A stretch of 64,000 nt of DNA, taken from NCBI RefSeq assembly GCF_004327285.1, contig NZ_QJUI01000010.1, positions 124,001 to 188,000 of the forward strand. Direction: 5' to 3'. Source of the stretch: Phytopseudomonas daroniae (GTDB lineage: Bacteria; Pseudomonadota; Gammaproteobacteria; Pseudomonadales; Pseudomonadaceae). Below are positions 43,743-52,318 of this stretch, in pieces (positions within the stretch are counted from its first letter, which is position 1; each line of letters opens with the position of its first letter). The notes below the pieces were generated by a model, which was not told the origin of the DNA, did no database searches, and saw only the letters and a list, made by a program, of their open reading frames with translations. A program made the translations under genes and the position numbers.

Positions 43743-44240
43743 ATGAAATTCCACAAGTTGAAAGCCGGCGAAATCGCCGGCAGCTATGTCGTCGAATCGC
43801 CCGTCACCGAGGCCGATATCCTGCGCATGGCGCAGCAACTGGCAACCAGCCGCCTGGCTCGCGGTCGCGCCTTGACCGAGCCCGCCCAGGTCTTCGCCCA
43901 CCTGCAGATCCTCCTGCAGCAGCAACCGCACGAGATCTTCGCCCTGCTTTTGCTCGACAGCAAACACCGGGTCATCGGCTTTCACGAAGTCTTTCGCGGC
44001 ACGCTCGATTCAGCCTGCGTGTATCCGCGGGAAGTGGTGAAAATCGCCCTGGAACACAACGCGGCTGCCGCGATCCTGGTGCACAACCACCCTTCCGGCG
44101 ACCCCGAGCCCAGCCAAGCCGACCTCACCCTTACCCGATCCCTGAAGAGTGCGCTCGCCCTGGTGGGCACCCGCACCCTGGATCACATCATCGTCGGCCA
44201 CGAAGGCTGCGCATCCCTCGCCCAACTGGGTCATCTGTAA
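43743..44240 (+). CDS. RadC-like JAB-domain protein
   Basis: A 165-residue short RadC. GFHEVFRGTLDSACVYPREVVKIAL and ILVHNHPSGDPEPSQADLTLT supply the JAMM/MPN+ metal site (E, H-x-H, x7, D). It lacks the N-terminal helix-hairpin-helix region of chromosomal RadC, as usual for mobile-element copies. Its function is unclear; association with recombination modules of islands and ICEs is well known. CCAGGAGCCC precedes the ATG 18 bases after the RDF-like gene. Confidence 0.85.
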   Translation: MKFHKLKAGEIAGSYVVESPVTEADILRMAQQLATSRLARGRALTEPAQVFAHLQILLQQQPHEIFALLLLDSKHRVIGFHEVFRGTLDSACVYPREVVKIALEHNAAAAILVHNHPSGDPEPSQADLTLTRSLKSALALVGTRTLDHIIVGHEGCASLAQLGHL

Positions 44241-44251
44241 GGAGAACGACC

Positions 44252-44440
44252 ATGACCGCATTGCGCTTCATTGGCCTGCTGTTCGTATTCATAGGTGTAC
44301 TGGCCAGTAGCTCGGCGGCTATCGCGCTGCTGGTACTCATGCTGCGTTTCTGGCCAGTTCTGCTGGTCGCCACTCTGGCCTTCGGCCTGTTCGCCTGGCT
44401 TCTCAAACGAGCCGACGTTCAGATCGTCCGCCAGGCCTGA
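44252..44440 (+). CDS. Small two-helix membrane protein
   Basis: A 62-residue protein with two hydrophobic helices (residues 6-30 and 32-52) and a charged C-terminus. AAGGAGA lies seven bases before the ATG and the gene begins 11 bases after radC, so it is in the same transcript. Function unknown. Confidence 0.55.
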   Translation: MTALRFIGLLFVFIGVLASSSAAIALLVLMLRFWPVLLVATLAFGLFAWLLKRADVQIVRQA

Positions 44441-44518
44441 GAACGAAAAGGCGCTCGTCCGACGCCTGCCCGCGACGTTCCGCGCTATCCCCCTTCGATC
44501 CCCTCTGGAGCGACCACC

Positions 44519-44842
44519 ATGACCATACGGTGCTTGATCTGTAATTCTTCCGTCGTGCTTTCCAAGGATGCCGCCAAGGCATTAGCCCGTCTGATCGGAA
44601 CCCTGGGCGGGTTCCTGAACGGTATCCAGCAATCCGCCACCGCTCAGGCCGTGGCGACGCCCCCTAAAGAGAACCATCTGGAGCGCGCCTTCGACTTGAT
44701 GATCGACGGCGTGTCGGGTGCGGCCTCCAACTGGGCCGATACCCAGGACTTCATCCGTGATGTCAGGAAACACCAGTTCATGGAGTACGACTGCCTGTGC
44801 CTGCGCTGCGGTGCAAAGTTCGATGAACAGTCGGATGCCTGA
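44519..44842 (+). CDS. Small protein with two CxxC pairs
   Basis: A 107-residue protein. CLICNSS at residues 5-11 and CLRCGAKF near the C-terminus could form a zinc ribbon around a helical middle, echoing the layout of the protein at 40213. GGAGCGACC lies before the ATG. It is last in the co-directional module that begins at 40213. Function unknown. Confidence 0.55.
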   Translation: MTIRCLICNSSVVLSKDAAKALARLIGTLGGFLNGIQQSATAQAVATPPKENHLERAFDLMIDGVSGAASNWADTQDFIRDVRKHQFMEYDCLCLRCGAKFDEQSDA

Positions 44843-44862
44843 ATCGATTCAGTACAGCGCGC

Positions 44863-45207
44863 TCAATCCTGGCTCAGACGCTCGCTCAGGCGCTCGACCA
44901 TCTCCACGAGCAATTGCCGGTCAGCCTGATCAAGGGGCGTCAGCAGTCGACTGATCCGGCTGGCCTGGTCATCCGGGCGCGGGCTGGCCTCACTGAGCAA
45001 CTCAGTGGCTTCGCAGCCGAAGATCGAGGCGAAATCGAACAGGCGAGCGATATTGGGAATGACGATGCCGCGCTCTATGCGTGACACCGCCTCGTTGCCG
45101 ACGCCCAACCGCTCCGCCACTTCTTCTTGGGTCAGCCCAGCACGTATGCGCTGCCTGGCAATGGCACGGCCTACCGCTTCCGCCAGATCTTTTTGATCGC
45201 TACTCAT
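44863..45207 (-). CDS. XRE-family transcriptional regulator
   Basis: A 114-residue protein with an HTH_3 domain (GLTQEEVAERLGVGNEAVSRIERG) in the first half and a helical tail. ATG 45207 has GAAGAGG upstream; the frame extends further but without support. It is divergent from the secreted-protein gene at 45351, so it probably regulates that gene and itself through the intergenic inverted repeat. It closes the recombination module convergently. Confidence 0.8.
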   Translation of the reverse strand: MSSDQKDLAEAVGRAIARQRIRAGLTQEEVAERLGVGNEAVSRIERGIVIPNIARLFDFASIFGCEATELLSEASPRPDDQASRISRLLTPLDQADRQLLVEMVERLSERLSQD

Positions 45208-45252
45208 GATGACGCCTCTTCCAGTCGACCCGAATGGTTGGGCATCAACTCG

Positions 45253-45310
45253 TTGACATGAAGGACAGCAGAGGTCGACAATCAACTTAAAAGGTTGTTT
45301 ATCGACCTTT
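45253..45310 (+). promoter_or_regulatory. Candidate promoter and operator
   Basis: TTGACA at 45253-45258 and GACAAT at 45277-45282 with 18-base spacing form a plausible sigma-70 promoter towards 45351. Overlapping the start region is an inverted repeat AAAGGT-N9-ACCTTT at 45290-45310, a possible site for the divergent XRE regulator. Confidence 0.4.
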
Positions 45311-45350
45311 CTGCATGCCACAACAGCACACAACACAAGGAAGCTTCTGC

Positions 45351-45800
45351 ATGAACGACAAACTCTTGTTGGCTCTGGCGCTCGCCTGGACGCTGACCAA
45401 CACCGCCTGGGCCGGAACCTATGAGTGGACTTCGGGATGGGGCCAGGGCGTCGCCGAATACCAGGCCGACGACAGCAATGACAATGCTCTGACCATTTCC
45501 TGTCCCGACCACGAGGACGGCTATATCAGTGCCTACGCAGACATTGCCGGAAAAGCCTACTCATCCGACCAGGAAGGCGGCTTCGACGTGATCGTCGACG
45601 GCATCCACTACAGCAACCCCTTCTTCACCGACTGCCGTGCCTGCGCAGCCAACTTCCCAGGCTTCTGGGATGCACTGCGCAAGGCGAACAACCTGCAGAT
45701 AAACGCCGAAGGCAAGACGGTCAACTTACCCACTAAAAACATCGGGCAAATACTGCGCCCGCTCGACCACCCGGAAAACAGTTGCACCGCTTCCTGGTAG
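45351..45800 (+). CDS. Secreted protein of unknown function
   Basis: A 149-residue protein. Residues 1-21 (MNDKLLLALALAWTLTNTAWA) are a clear Sec signal peptide with an AWA cleavage site. The mature part is acidic and has cysteines that could form disulfides (TISCPD, TDCRACAA, ENSCTASW). ACAAGGAAG precedes the ATG. First gene of a run of envelope-related genes leading to the autotransporter. Function unknown. Confidence 0.65.
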   Translation: MNDKLLLALALAWTLTNTAWAGTYEWTSGWGQGVAEYQADDSNDNALTISCPDHEDGYISAYADIAGKAYSSDQEGGFDVIVDGIHYSNPFFTDCRACAANFPGFWDALRKANNLQINAEGKTVNLPTKNIGQILRPLDHPENSCTASW

Positions 45801-45844
45801 TGACGTGCACCCCTGCTTTTCCACCATTTACTGGGAGTAATGAA

Positions 45845-46216
45845 ATGCAAGAACCGAAAGAAACACCTAACGAGTCCACGGACGATCAGGACTTCCCGGG
45901 ATTAAACCCGGCCATTATCGGATGGGGCATTGCAGCCATTGTCCTGTCGATCCTCGGCGTCACCTTCAACAACTCCGCCATGGTACTGGGCGCCGGCTTC
46001 TTCATGAAGTTCCTGGCGGTGGTGGTCGGGTCGGTGCTCGGCCTGATAGGCGCCCTGCTTGGCGACGCGATCAGGAAATTCGCCCACCCCGACGCGGTTT
46101 TCACCAACGGAGGCCTTTTCCAGTTGATCTGGATAAAGGTGTTCTGGCTGATGGGCCCACAGCTCATAGGGCTGGTGCTGGGCGCCTTTCTCGGTATCAG
46201 CCTGGTGCTTCGGTAA
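45845..46216 (+). CDS. Small membrane protein
   Basis: A 123-residue protein with an acidic N-terminus and three or four hydrophobic helices (residues about 23-42, 47-72, 90-123). GGGAG eight bases before ATG 45845 supports this start. It is followed 11 bases later by a small lipoprotein gene. No family recognised. Confidence 0.6.
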   Translation: MQEPKETPNESTDDQDFPGLNPAIIGWGIAAIVLSILGVTFNNSAMVLGAGFFMKFLAVVVGSVLGLIGALLGDAIRKFAHPDAVFTNGGLFQLIWIKVFWLMGPQLIGLVLGAFLGISLVLR

Positions 46217-46227
46217 GGACGCCGCCC

Positions 46228-46488
46228 ATGAAATCCATAGTGATAACGCTATTTGCCATCGTGGCACTTGCCGGGTGCTCCGATGAGAACTCCAAAGTGA
46301 GGGGCGAGTTCATGGCCGGCTGCATCAAGGGCGGCGCGGGTAAATCCATCTGCACCTGTACCTTCGAGAAGCTGGAGAACGCCTACAGCCCTGAACAACT
46401 CAAGGCGCTAAACACCCCTTACAAGGCACCGCCCGACAGCTTCATCAAAGACACCCTGCGATTCGCGATGGCCTGTCGGACAGAGTAG
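46228..46488 (+). CDS. Small lipoprotein
   Basis: An 86-residue protein with signal peptide and lipobox LAGC (lipidated cysteine at about residue 17). The mature part holds cysteines in CIKGGAGKSICTCTF. Likely attached to the inner or outer membrane. Probably in one transcript with the preceding membrane protein. Function unknown. Confidence 0.65.
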   Translation: MKSIVITLFAIVALAGCSDENSKVRGEFMAGCIKGGAGKSICTCTFEKLENAYSPEQLKALNTPYKAPPDSFIKDTLRFAMACRTE

Positions 46489-46632
46489 CCGCTTTCCCCA
46501 TCACCTTCGTGCGCCCGATCTGTTCGGAACGCTTGCGCGCGGCACCTCAGCACTCGCTCGGACTGACAACGCCCGCCTGTAGCCAACAAAAACACGCCAA
46601 CACCCACACGCAGTCATGCAAGGAGCAACACA

Positions 46633-49083
46633 ATGACACCCCCTACCTACCGCAAACGGCTTCTGGCACTTGCCATTTCCGCCAGTACTCTCCCGCTGGC
46701 GGCCCAGGCCCTCACCTTGACCAACGATGGAATCCACAGCGCAGGCAACACCTATGCCGACCGCGTTGAAGTCACGGGTACCTTCTCCAACCAGGACGTC
46801 CAGCCGCTGCAGTTCCATGGCGATGTCTTCAACGATGACCTGGTGCTCGACGCCTCGGTGAATGCGACCGGCAACGAGCTCAATGCCGTCGACCTAGCCT
46901 CTGCTGGAGACGACTCCGATCCTTCATCGGCCGGATCGACGACCCGGGTACAGGGCGATCTGATCAACAACGGCAGCCTTACGATGACGGGCGAGCGGGT
47001 TTCGGGAATACGGGTCGATTCCGCCGCCATTCACGGTGACCTGATCAATGCGGCCAGCGGCAAAATCCTGGCCGATGGCGAAGAAGCATCCGGCATCCTG
47101 CTCGAGGGAGGCAGCATCGCCGGCAAGCTGATCAACCATGGCTTGATCCAGGTCAGCGGAGAAGACGCTTCCGGCCTGCTGGCTACGGCTAATGCCGTAG
47201 GCGATCGCGCCGACCTCGGCGGCATCGAAAATCACGGCAGCATCGTTGCCAGTGGCGAGGACGCCACCCCGATCAAACTGGATGGCGTCAGTTTTGCCGG
47301 ATCGCCAGTACAAGTATTGAACACGGGATTGATCCAGTCCGACGATGCAGCCATCGAGATCGGCACCTTCGACATCGACAGTACCGACGCCGTCGATACG
47401 CTGGTGATACAGAACAGCGGCACCATCGTCTCCCGGGATGAAGCCATCGACGCTTCCTTCGCCAGCGGCGACGTCAAACTGCTGTGGGATCAGGGCAGCA
47501 TCACTGGCAACCTGATCGACCTGACCGGTATCGACATCACCGGCCAGGTTGCCTTCACAGGCAACGATGCCACGGAGGACGGCGCCCATATCCGCATGAA
47601 GAATGGCGGTTGGGTGCAGGTGGGTGGCAGCTCGGCCGCTCGCCTGGAGTTCGAGCAGCCGCATACGATCATCCAGGGCAACCTGAATGTCGCGGAGAAC
47701 GCCGCGCTGGGCCTCAATCTGAGTAGCGCCACCGACCCGAGCAAGGCAGTGGTCGCAGTCTCCGGCACCGCGGCATTCGCCAGCGGTTCGCAGATCCAAC
47801 TGGCAGCCCGGGGCAGCGATTTCACGGCCGCTGGCAGTACCTACACCCTGGTAGAGGCCAGCACCCTGGAGGATGCAGGTCTCGACGTCACCAGCCGCTC
47901 GGCGCTGCTGAATGTCGATACCTTCACCATCGAGGACAACCAGATCGTGGCCAAGGTCAGCACCAAGGCCGAGGAAGAAGTGGGCGAAGAGATCGGCAAC
48001 GTGGGTGGCACGCCGAATGCCCAGCGGGCCGGGGCGGCGTTCAGCCAGGTAGTCACCGGCCTGGCGCAGAACAACCCCAACGATCCGGTATTCCAGGCCT
48101 ACGTGAATGCGTCGCAGGATCCTGCCACGCTGAAGGCGCTGGCCGAGCAGTTGACGCCAGAGGTCAATGGCGGTGCCACCCAGGCCGCCACCAGCGGCCA
48201 GACCCTGGTCAGCAATGTCACCGGCAACCGCACCAGCAGCCTGCGCGGTGCCTCATCCGGCGACGCCTTCCAGGGCACCGGCGTCTGGGCACAGGCGTTG
48301 TACAGCGACGCCAGCCAGGATCTGCGCGACGGTGTGGCCGGCTTCAACGCCTACAGCCGCGGCATCGCCATCGGTGCCGACGGAAAGCTCAGCGATCAGC
48401 TCACCCTGGGCGTGGCCTACAGCTTTCTGCGTACCGGCGTGAACAGTGACAGCGGCAACACCACCGATGTCGACGGTAACGCCCTCACCTTGTACGGCAG
48501 TTTCGAACAGGGCGGCTACTTCGTCGATGCCAACCTGAGCTACGGGATCAACGACAACGAGAGCAAGCGTCGTATCGCCGGTACAACTGCCAAGGGCGAC
48601 TACGATAGCAACGTCCTCGGCGCCAGCCTGGTCGGCGGCTACACCTACCGCCTGAACGACCGGTTCCTGGTCGAACCTCGCCTGGCAGCCCGCTACACGC
48701 GGGTGGATATCGACGGCTACCGCGAGAAAGGCTCGTCCGCGGCGCTCAGGGTCGAGGATCAACGCTACGAAGTGGCGGAACTGGGTGCCGGCGTGCGAGT
48801 GGCAGGCAACTTCCCGCTCGGACGCGGTAACCTGCAACCCCAGGCCAGGCTGATGGCCTACCATGACTTCGCCGCCGACGAGGCGAAAAGCACTTCGACC
48901 TTCCTGCTGGGCGGCACGCCGTTCGTGACGCAGGGTGCCGGCTCCGTGCGCAACAGCTATGAAGCAGGTATTGGTGCAGATTACCGTCTCGGCGCGATCA
49001 CCGTGGGTCTCAGCTACGACTATGTCGGCAAGACCGACTTCAACGCCGACACCTTCAGCGCCAAGGTACGTTACGACTTCTGA
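46633..49083 (+). CDS. Autotransporter outer membrane protein
   Basis: An 816-residue type Va autotransporter. Signal peptide at residues 1-26 (ends AAQA), a passenger of repeated beta-helix-like GxLINxG segments (for instance GDLINNGSLTMTGE and GKLINHGLIQVSGE), then a beta-barrel from about residue 548 (GTGVWAQALYS) ending in the aromatic VRYDF. The passenger is acidic with no protease or lipase motif, so it may be an adhesin-like surface structure. AAGGAGCAACACA precedes the ATG. Its stop overlaps by one base the lipoprotein hydrolase start, so the two are coupled. Confidence 0.85.
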   Translation: MTPPTYRKRLLALAISASTLPLAAQALTLTNDGIHSAGNTYADRVEVTGTFSNQDVQPLQFHGDVFNDDLVLDASVNATGNELNAVDLASAGDDSDPSSAGSTTRVQGDLINNGSLTMTGERVSGIRVDSAAIHGDLINAASGKILADGEEASGILLEGGSIAGKLINHGLIQVSGEDASGLLATANAVGDRADLGGIENHGSIVASGEDATPIKLDGVSFAGSPVQVLNTGLIQSDDAAIEIGTFDIDSTDAVDTLVIQNSGTIVSRDEAIDASFASGDVKLLWDQGSITGNLIDLTGIDITGQVAFTGNDATEDGAHIRMKNGGWVQVGGSSAARLEFEQPHTIIQGNLNVAENAALGLNLSSATDPSKAVVAVSGTAAFASGSQIQLAARGSDFTAAGSTYTLVEASTLEDAGLDVTSRSALLNVDTFTIEDNQIVAKVSTKAEEEVGEEIGNVGGTPNAQRAGAAFSQVVTGLAQNNPNDPVFQAYVNASQDPATLKALAEQLTPEVNGGATQAATSGQTLVSNVTGNRTSSLRGASSGDAFQGTGVWAQALYSDASQDLRDGVAGFNAYSRGIAIGADGKLSDQLTLGVAYSFLRTGVNSDSGNTTDVDGNALTLYGSFEQGGYFVDANLSYGINDNESKRRIAGTTAKGDYDSNVLGASLVGGYTYRLNDRFLVEPRLAARYTRVDIDGYREKGSSAALRVEDQRYEVAELGAGVRVAGNFPLGRGNLQPQARLMAYHDFAADEAKSTSTFLLGGTPFVTQGAGSVRNSYEAGIGADYRLGAITVGLSYDYVGKTDFNADTFSAKVRYDF

Positions 49084-49991
49084 TGAGAAGCCACCTATCC
49101 GGCCTGTACAAGCAGGCCGGCCTTTATCGAATGGCAATGGCGCTGCTGGTCAGCGCCGTTCTCGCTGGATGCCAGACGCCCCATGAAGCCCTGCAGCAAT
49201 TGGCTGATGAGCAGGGTCGAGCACTGGAAATCCTCCAGGGCCAGTCCTATCCACTTACCCTGCTCTCGCCGCGACAGGTTCCGACGGGTACGCGCCTCAG
49301 GGTCTACCTGGAGGGCGATGGCCACGCCTGGATCACCTCGAGGCAACCCAGCCTGGATCCAAGCCCGCGTAACCTGCTGGTGGCGAGGCTGGCAGCCAAT
49401 GATCCTTATCCCAATGCCTACTTGGCCCGCCCCTGCCAGTTCGTCAGCGCTCCAGGTTGCAAACCGGAACTCTGGACGAACCGCCGCTTTTCCCAGGAAG
49501 TCGTGGATAGCCTCGGCCAGGCCCTGGATCACCTCAAGACGCGCTACGGCAACCGGGATTTCGAATTGGTGGGATACTCCGGAGGTGCAGCCTTGGCATT
49601 GCTGCTGGCGGCACAACGCGATGACGTCAGCTTCGTCCAGACCATCGCGGGCAACCTCAGCCCGAGGCTATGGGCGCAGATGAAAGGGCTCTCACCTCTC
49701 AGTGGCTCACTGGATCCGCTGGACTACGGTGACCGGCTCGCAGCCATGCCCCAACGGCATTTGATCGGGGAACAAGACAGCACCGTACCGGGACGACTGG
49801 CAGACCTGTATCAGCAAGCACTTGCGTGGCCATCTTGCTCCCTGCTTATTAGTGTCGCTGGAGCGAGCCACGACAGCGGCTGGGAGACCGCTGCCAGCCT
49901 CTGGAATCTATCGCAGCCTGAGCCAACCTGTTTCTCGCCACCTCAAGAGCCAAAGCCGAGCAGCTCCATCATTGGGGCCGCTCGACCCTAA
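49083..49991 (+). CDS. Lipoprotein alpha/beta hydrolase
   Basis: A 302-residue protein. The N-terminal signal region ends in a lipobox LAGC (residues about 27-30), so the protein is probably lipid-anchored. VYLEGDGHAW is the oxyanion strand and GYSGGAAL the nucleophile elbow (serine near 159). IGEQDSTVP and GASHDSGW carry the acid and histidine. ATG 49083 overlaps the autotransporter stop as TGATG, so translation is coupled. A hydrolase that acts on the envelope or on the autotransporter product is plausible but unproven. Confidence 0.75.
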   Translation: MRSHLSGLYKQAGLYRMAMALLVSAVLAGCQTPHEALQQLADEQGRALEILQGQSYPLTLLSPRQVPTGTRLRVYLEGDGHAWITSRQPSLDPSPRNLLVARLAANDPYPNAYLARPCQFVSAPGCKPELWTNRRFSQEVVDSLGQALDHLKTRYGNRDFELVGYSGGAALALLLAAQRDDVSFVQTIAGNLSPRLWAQMKGLSPLSGSLDPLDYGDRLAAMPQRHLIGEQDSTVPGRLADLYQQALAWPSCSLLISVAGASHDSGWETAASLWNLSQPEPTCFSPPQEPKPSSSIIGAARP

Positions 49992-50008
49992 CTGGTGACA
50001 GTTCTTTT

Positions 50009-50689
50009 TTAGATTCGGCTGCATCCGAATGCATGCTGCCAGTCACCGTACTGCTTGGTAGCAACCTTGCACAGGTAGCTTGCCCTGTTGTAGAAGTCCA
50101 CCATGTCTGCAAAGCAGTCACGTCGTAGCACGTAGGCAGCATTCTTCGGCAGCTCGACTAGACCCGCGACTGCCTCGACCGGCAACCCCAGCGCACTTCC
50201 CCACGCCTTGTGAAGTCGGTTGAACAGGTTGTCCCTGCCCAACTCGTACTTGCCCAAGCTGCAGTAGGCATCGCAGTTCAAGAAAATCACCAGGTGGTAG
50301 TGAGGGCGTCCCAACCGTCCCAACTCCCTGGCCCACACATACCTCACGCTGCTTCCGTGCACACGCTCGTTCGATTGACTGGCAACCTGCCGGTTGTGCC
50401 TTATCTGAGCCTTGAGCGATTCGAAGAATCGGTTGAGGGCCTGGTTCGCATTGGCGAGACCAGCCAGATCCGTGCTTGCAGGAAAACGAAGGTCGACCCT
50501 GAAGGCCAGCACTCGCGAATACTCATCAAGCGCACGGCTCACCGTCGTGTAGAGACGATCAAGATATTGGGCAATGAAGGGGCCTTTCTGCATCTGGATA
50601 GGGAGCCCTCGATAGTGAGGCTCATGGTGAAGAAGCAGATTGCTGTTTTCAGGATGGCGGTTCATTAAGATACTCCAGTGGTTAGTCAC
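50009..50689 (-). CDS. Inovirus Gp2-family (YagK/YfjJ) protein
   Basis: A 226-residue protein. FRVDLRFP, VRYVWARELGRLGRPHYHLVIFLN and YVLRRDC match the inovirus Gp2/YagK-YfjJ C-terminal family. The GRPHYH-hydrophobic pattern resembles the HUH motif of rolling-circle replication proteins, so a role in replication or processing of the element is plausible. Such genes accompany AlpA regulators in P4-like islands, as here. Convergent with the lipoprotein gene. Confidence 0.75.
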   Translation of the reverse strand: MTNHWSILMNRHPENSNLLLHHEPHYRGLPIQMQKGPFIAQYLDRLYTTVSRALDEYSRVLAFRVDLRFPASTDLAGLANANQALNRFFESLKAQIRHNRQVASQSNERVHGSSVRYVWARELGRLGRPHYHLVIFLNCDAYCSLGKYELGRDNLFNRLHKAWGSALGLPVEAVAGLVELPKNAAYVLRRDCFADMVDFYNRASYLCKVATKQYGDWQHAFGCSRI

Positions 50690-50694
50690 ATAAA

Positions 50695-50880
50695 CTAACC
50701 ACCACGAGTATTAAATATATTCCTCTCATTAAGCATATTACTATTACCGACAGTGCTAGAGAGCACTGCCCTGACCAAGGCCACGAAATACGCCACAGAG
50801 AAAACCGACAAGAAACAGATGCTGCTCGGGGAAAATACCATTATCACTGACGGCATAACCGACAGCACGACAACAATCAC
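50695..50880 (-). CDS. Possible small membrane protein
   Basis: A 61-residue frame with GTG start overlapping the alpA-like stop by 4 bases (GTGA) and ending 6 bases before the Gp2-family gene. Residues 2-42 are hydrophobic. The tight fit between two real genes supports it; the GTG start and lack of a known family weaken the call. Confidence 0.4.
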   Translation of the reverse strand: MIVVVLSVMPSVIMVFSPSSICFLSVFSVAYFVALVRAVLSSTVGNSNMLNERNIFNTRGG

Positions 50881-51059
50881 ATATCTCGCTCTTCGACCCT
50901 GGCAATTATCCAGCCCTGTACCTCACTCTCCAGCCAACCCACACACCGGTCGCCCAAAGGCACTGGTTTGGGAAAGAACCCTTCTGATACGTACTTGTAG
51001 ATGGTCGAACGCGCCAGCCCGGTGGCGTTGGAGACTTCTTTCAGGCGAATTATTCTCAT
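50877..51059 (-). CDS. AlpA-family regulator
   Basis: A 60-residue MerR-like winged-helix protein: RLKEVSNATGLARSTIYKYVSEGFFPKPVPLG is the AlpA HTH signature and VGWLESEVQGWI the wing region. AlpA proteins activate integrase/excision genes of P4-like elements. It leads a three-gene unit with the small membrane frame and Gp2-family gene. Repeats lie about 260 bases upstream. Confidence 0.85.
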   Translation of the reverse strand: MRIIRLKEVSNATGLARSTIYKYVSEGFFPKPVPLGDRCVGWLESEVQGWIIARVEERDM

Positions 51060-51407
51060 GAGCGGGTTCCTCTAATTCATTCAGAGGATTGGTTGGTGAG
51101 TATTTTTTAGTCTCCGTCAGAGCCAGAGCGCTCTGGCAGTAGCTCAAGCTCACCAGAGTGAGGCGCCTTATCACGATTGATCGCTTTTCTGTCCATACAG
51201 TGAATGCCACGTTCCCCCCTTACCTCGAAAGCTAGGCCATAGGGCTGAGACAAAATCGCACCGCGAAATCTCAAAAAAAGGCTGGTAAAACGTCTGAAAA
51301 ACCGGCATACGTGTTACACGTAACGCTACCTGTAACGGCACCTGTAATGGCACCTGTAACGGCACCTGTAACGGCACAAAAACACTAATAATTAGTATGG
51401 TTATTTT
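51060..51407. other. Repeat-bearing intergenic region upstream of alpA-like gene
   Basis: A divergent gap between the alpA-like gene and the coiled-coil gene. It contains five 12-bp tandem repeats (51319-51378) and a perfect palindrome ACTAAT-A-ATTAGT at 51384-51396. Possible control region or replication origin of the element. Confidence 0.5.
51319..51378. repeat. Five tandem 12-bp repeats
   Basis: Units CGTAACGCTACC, TGTAACGGCACC, TGTAATGGCACC, TGTAACGGCACC and TGTAACGGCACA run without gaps. The 12-bp period is not a frame effect of a gene. Iteron-like: either a regulator operator or a replication initiator site for the divergently placed genes. Confidence 0.75.
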
Positions 51408-52145
51408 ATGTTAAAAAGTATGCAGAATGAACTTATAGTATTTCCATGGATTAATAAAATCCCCAAAGAAGATAGACAATGGGCTCGAGAGTATTTACGA
51501 AGTAAAAAATGCTACATTGACAACACTGCATTTGAACCATATGGAACTCAGCCAAGCCTTGCAAACGACGCTAATAATCGAGAAATCGAGTCACAACTAA
51601 GAAATGCTTGGCGCCAGAGGAAATCAAGGAGCAAACATTCAGAGAGGAAAAGTTATACATTTATTCTATCGCATGATACGAAGCGTGCACTGGATAAAAT
51701 AGCTGATGAAATGTTTTCAACAATCACGGATGCGCTTGAAAGCTTCATAGGGCATGAACAACAGCGGATCAAAGAACACAAAGAAGCAATCGCTGAGACG
51801 AAGAAAAAACTTAAACTCCAAAAAGAAGCGCACCTTAGGGAGATAAAGAAATTAGAGAAAGATAACATGGAAATAGAACAAGTATTAAGGGCAACGCAAA
51901 CCCAGTTCGAACTGCAAATCATGAAGCTGATACAGATCAGACTTCAACTCGACAACCCCTATGCCGCCCATGTTCCAACTGATGCAATAAAAGAAAAAGC
52001 AATCAGTCTATTCGAAAACGAACGCAATGAAGTTCTCAAGAGAATGGGAACCTTGTCGCTGGGGTTGAGAAGACCGGCCTCTAATACTGAAAGACTTTGG
52101 GATAGAGCGGTGTCTGAGATAGCTTCGACAGATACTGATAGCTAG
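51408..52145 (+). CDS. AT-rich coiled-coil protein with possible RHH domain
   Basis: A 245-residue protein, much richer in A/T than the rest of the island. Residues about 82-114 (SYTFILSHDTKRALDKIA then ITDALESFIG) resemble a ribbon-helix-helix DNA-binding domain, followed by a long charged coiled coil (about 115-180). It lies directly downstream of the 12-bp tandem repeats, so it may bind them. ATG 51420 is an alternative start. Function unknown, probably DNA binding. Confidence 0.55.
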   Translation: MLKSMQNELIVFPWINKIPKEDRQWAREYLRSKKCYIDNTAFEPYGTQPSLANDANNREIESQLRNAWRQRKSRSKHSERKSYTFILSHDTKRALDKIADEMFSTITDALESFIGHEQQRIKEHKEAIAETKKKLKLQKEAHLREIKKLEKDNMEIEQVLRATQTQFELQIMKLIQIRLQLDNPYAAHVPTDAIKEKAISLFENERNEVLKRMGTLSLGLRRPASNTERLWDRAVSEIASTDTDS

Positions 52146-52318
52146 CTCAGATCAGTGAATACAGTGCAAAACTCACGTCATTCAGAAATTTAGTCCGCAC
52201 TGATCCATGCGCTCGCCCCATGCCCATTCGACCGCAAGTGCAATAGCTTCAGGAATGTTGAAATGACTGGACTTCAAAGAGAGTGCAGTCACTCACCCAT
52301 AACTCAACCGCAACGAAT

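Noticed and set aside
51171..51377. Minus-strand frame with repeated PLQV units
   Set aside because: It is the translation of the 12-bp tandem repeats; no ribosome binding site, and it overlaps the regulatory region of alpA.
51319..51378. CRISPR array
   Set aside because: The repeats are 12 bp and contiguous without spacers, and no cas genes occur in the window.
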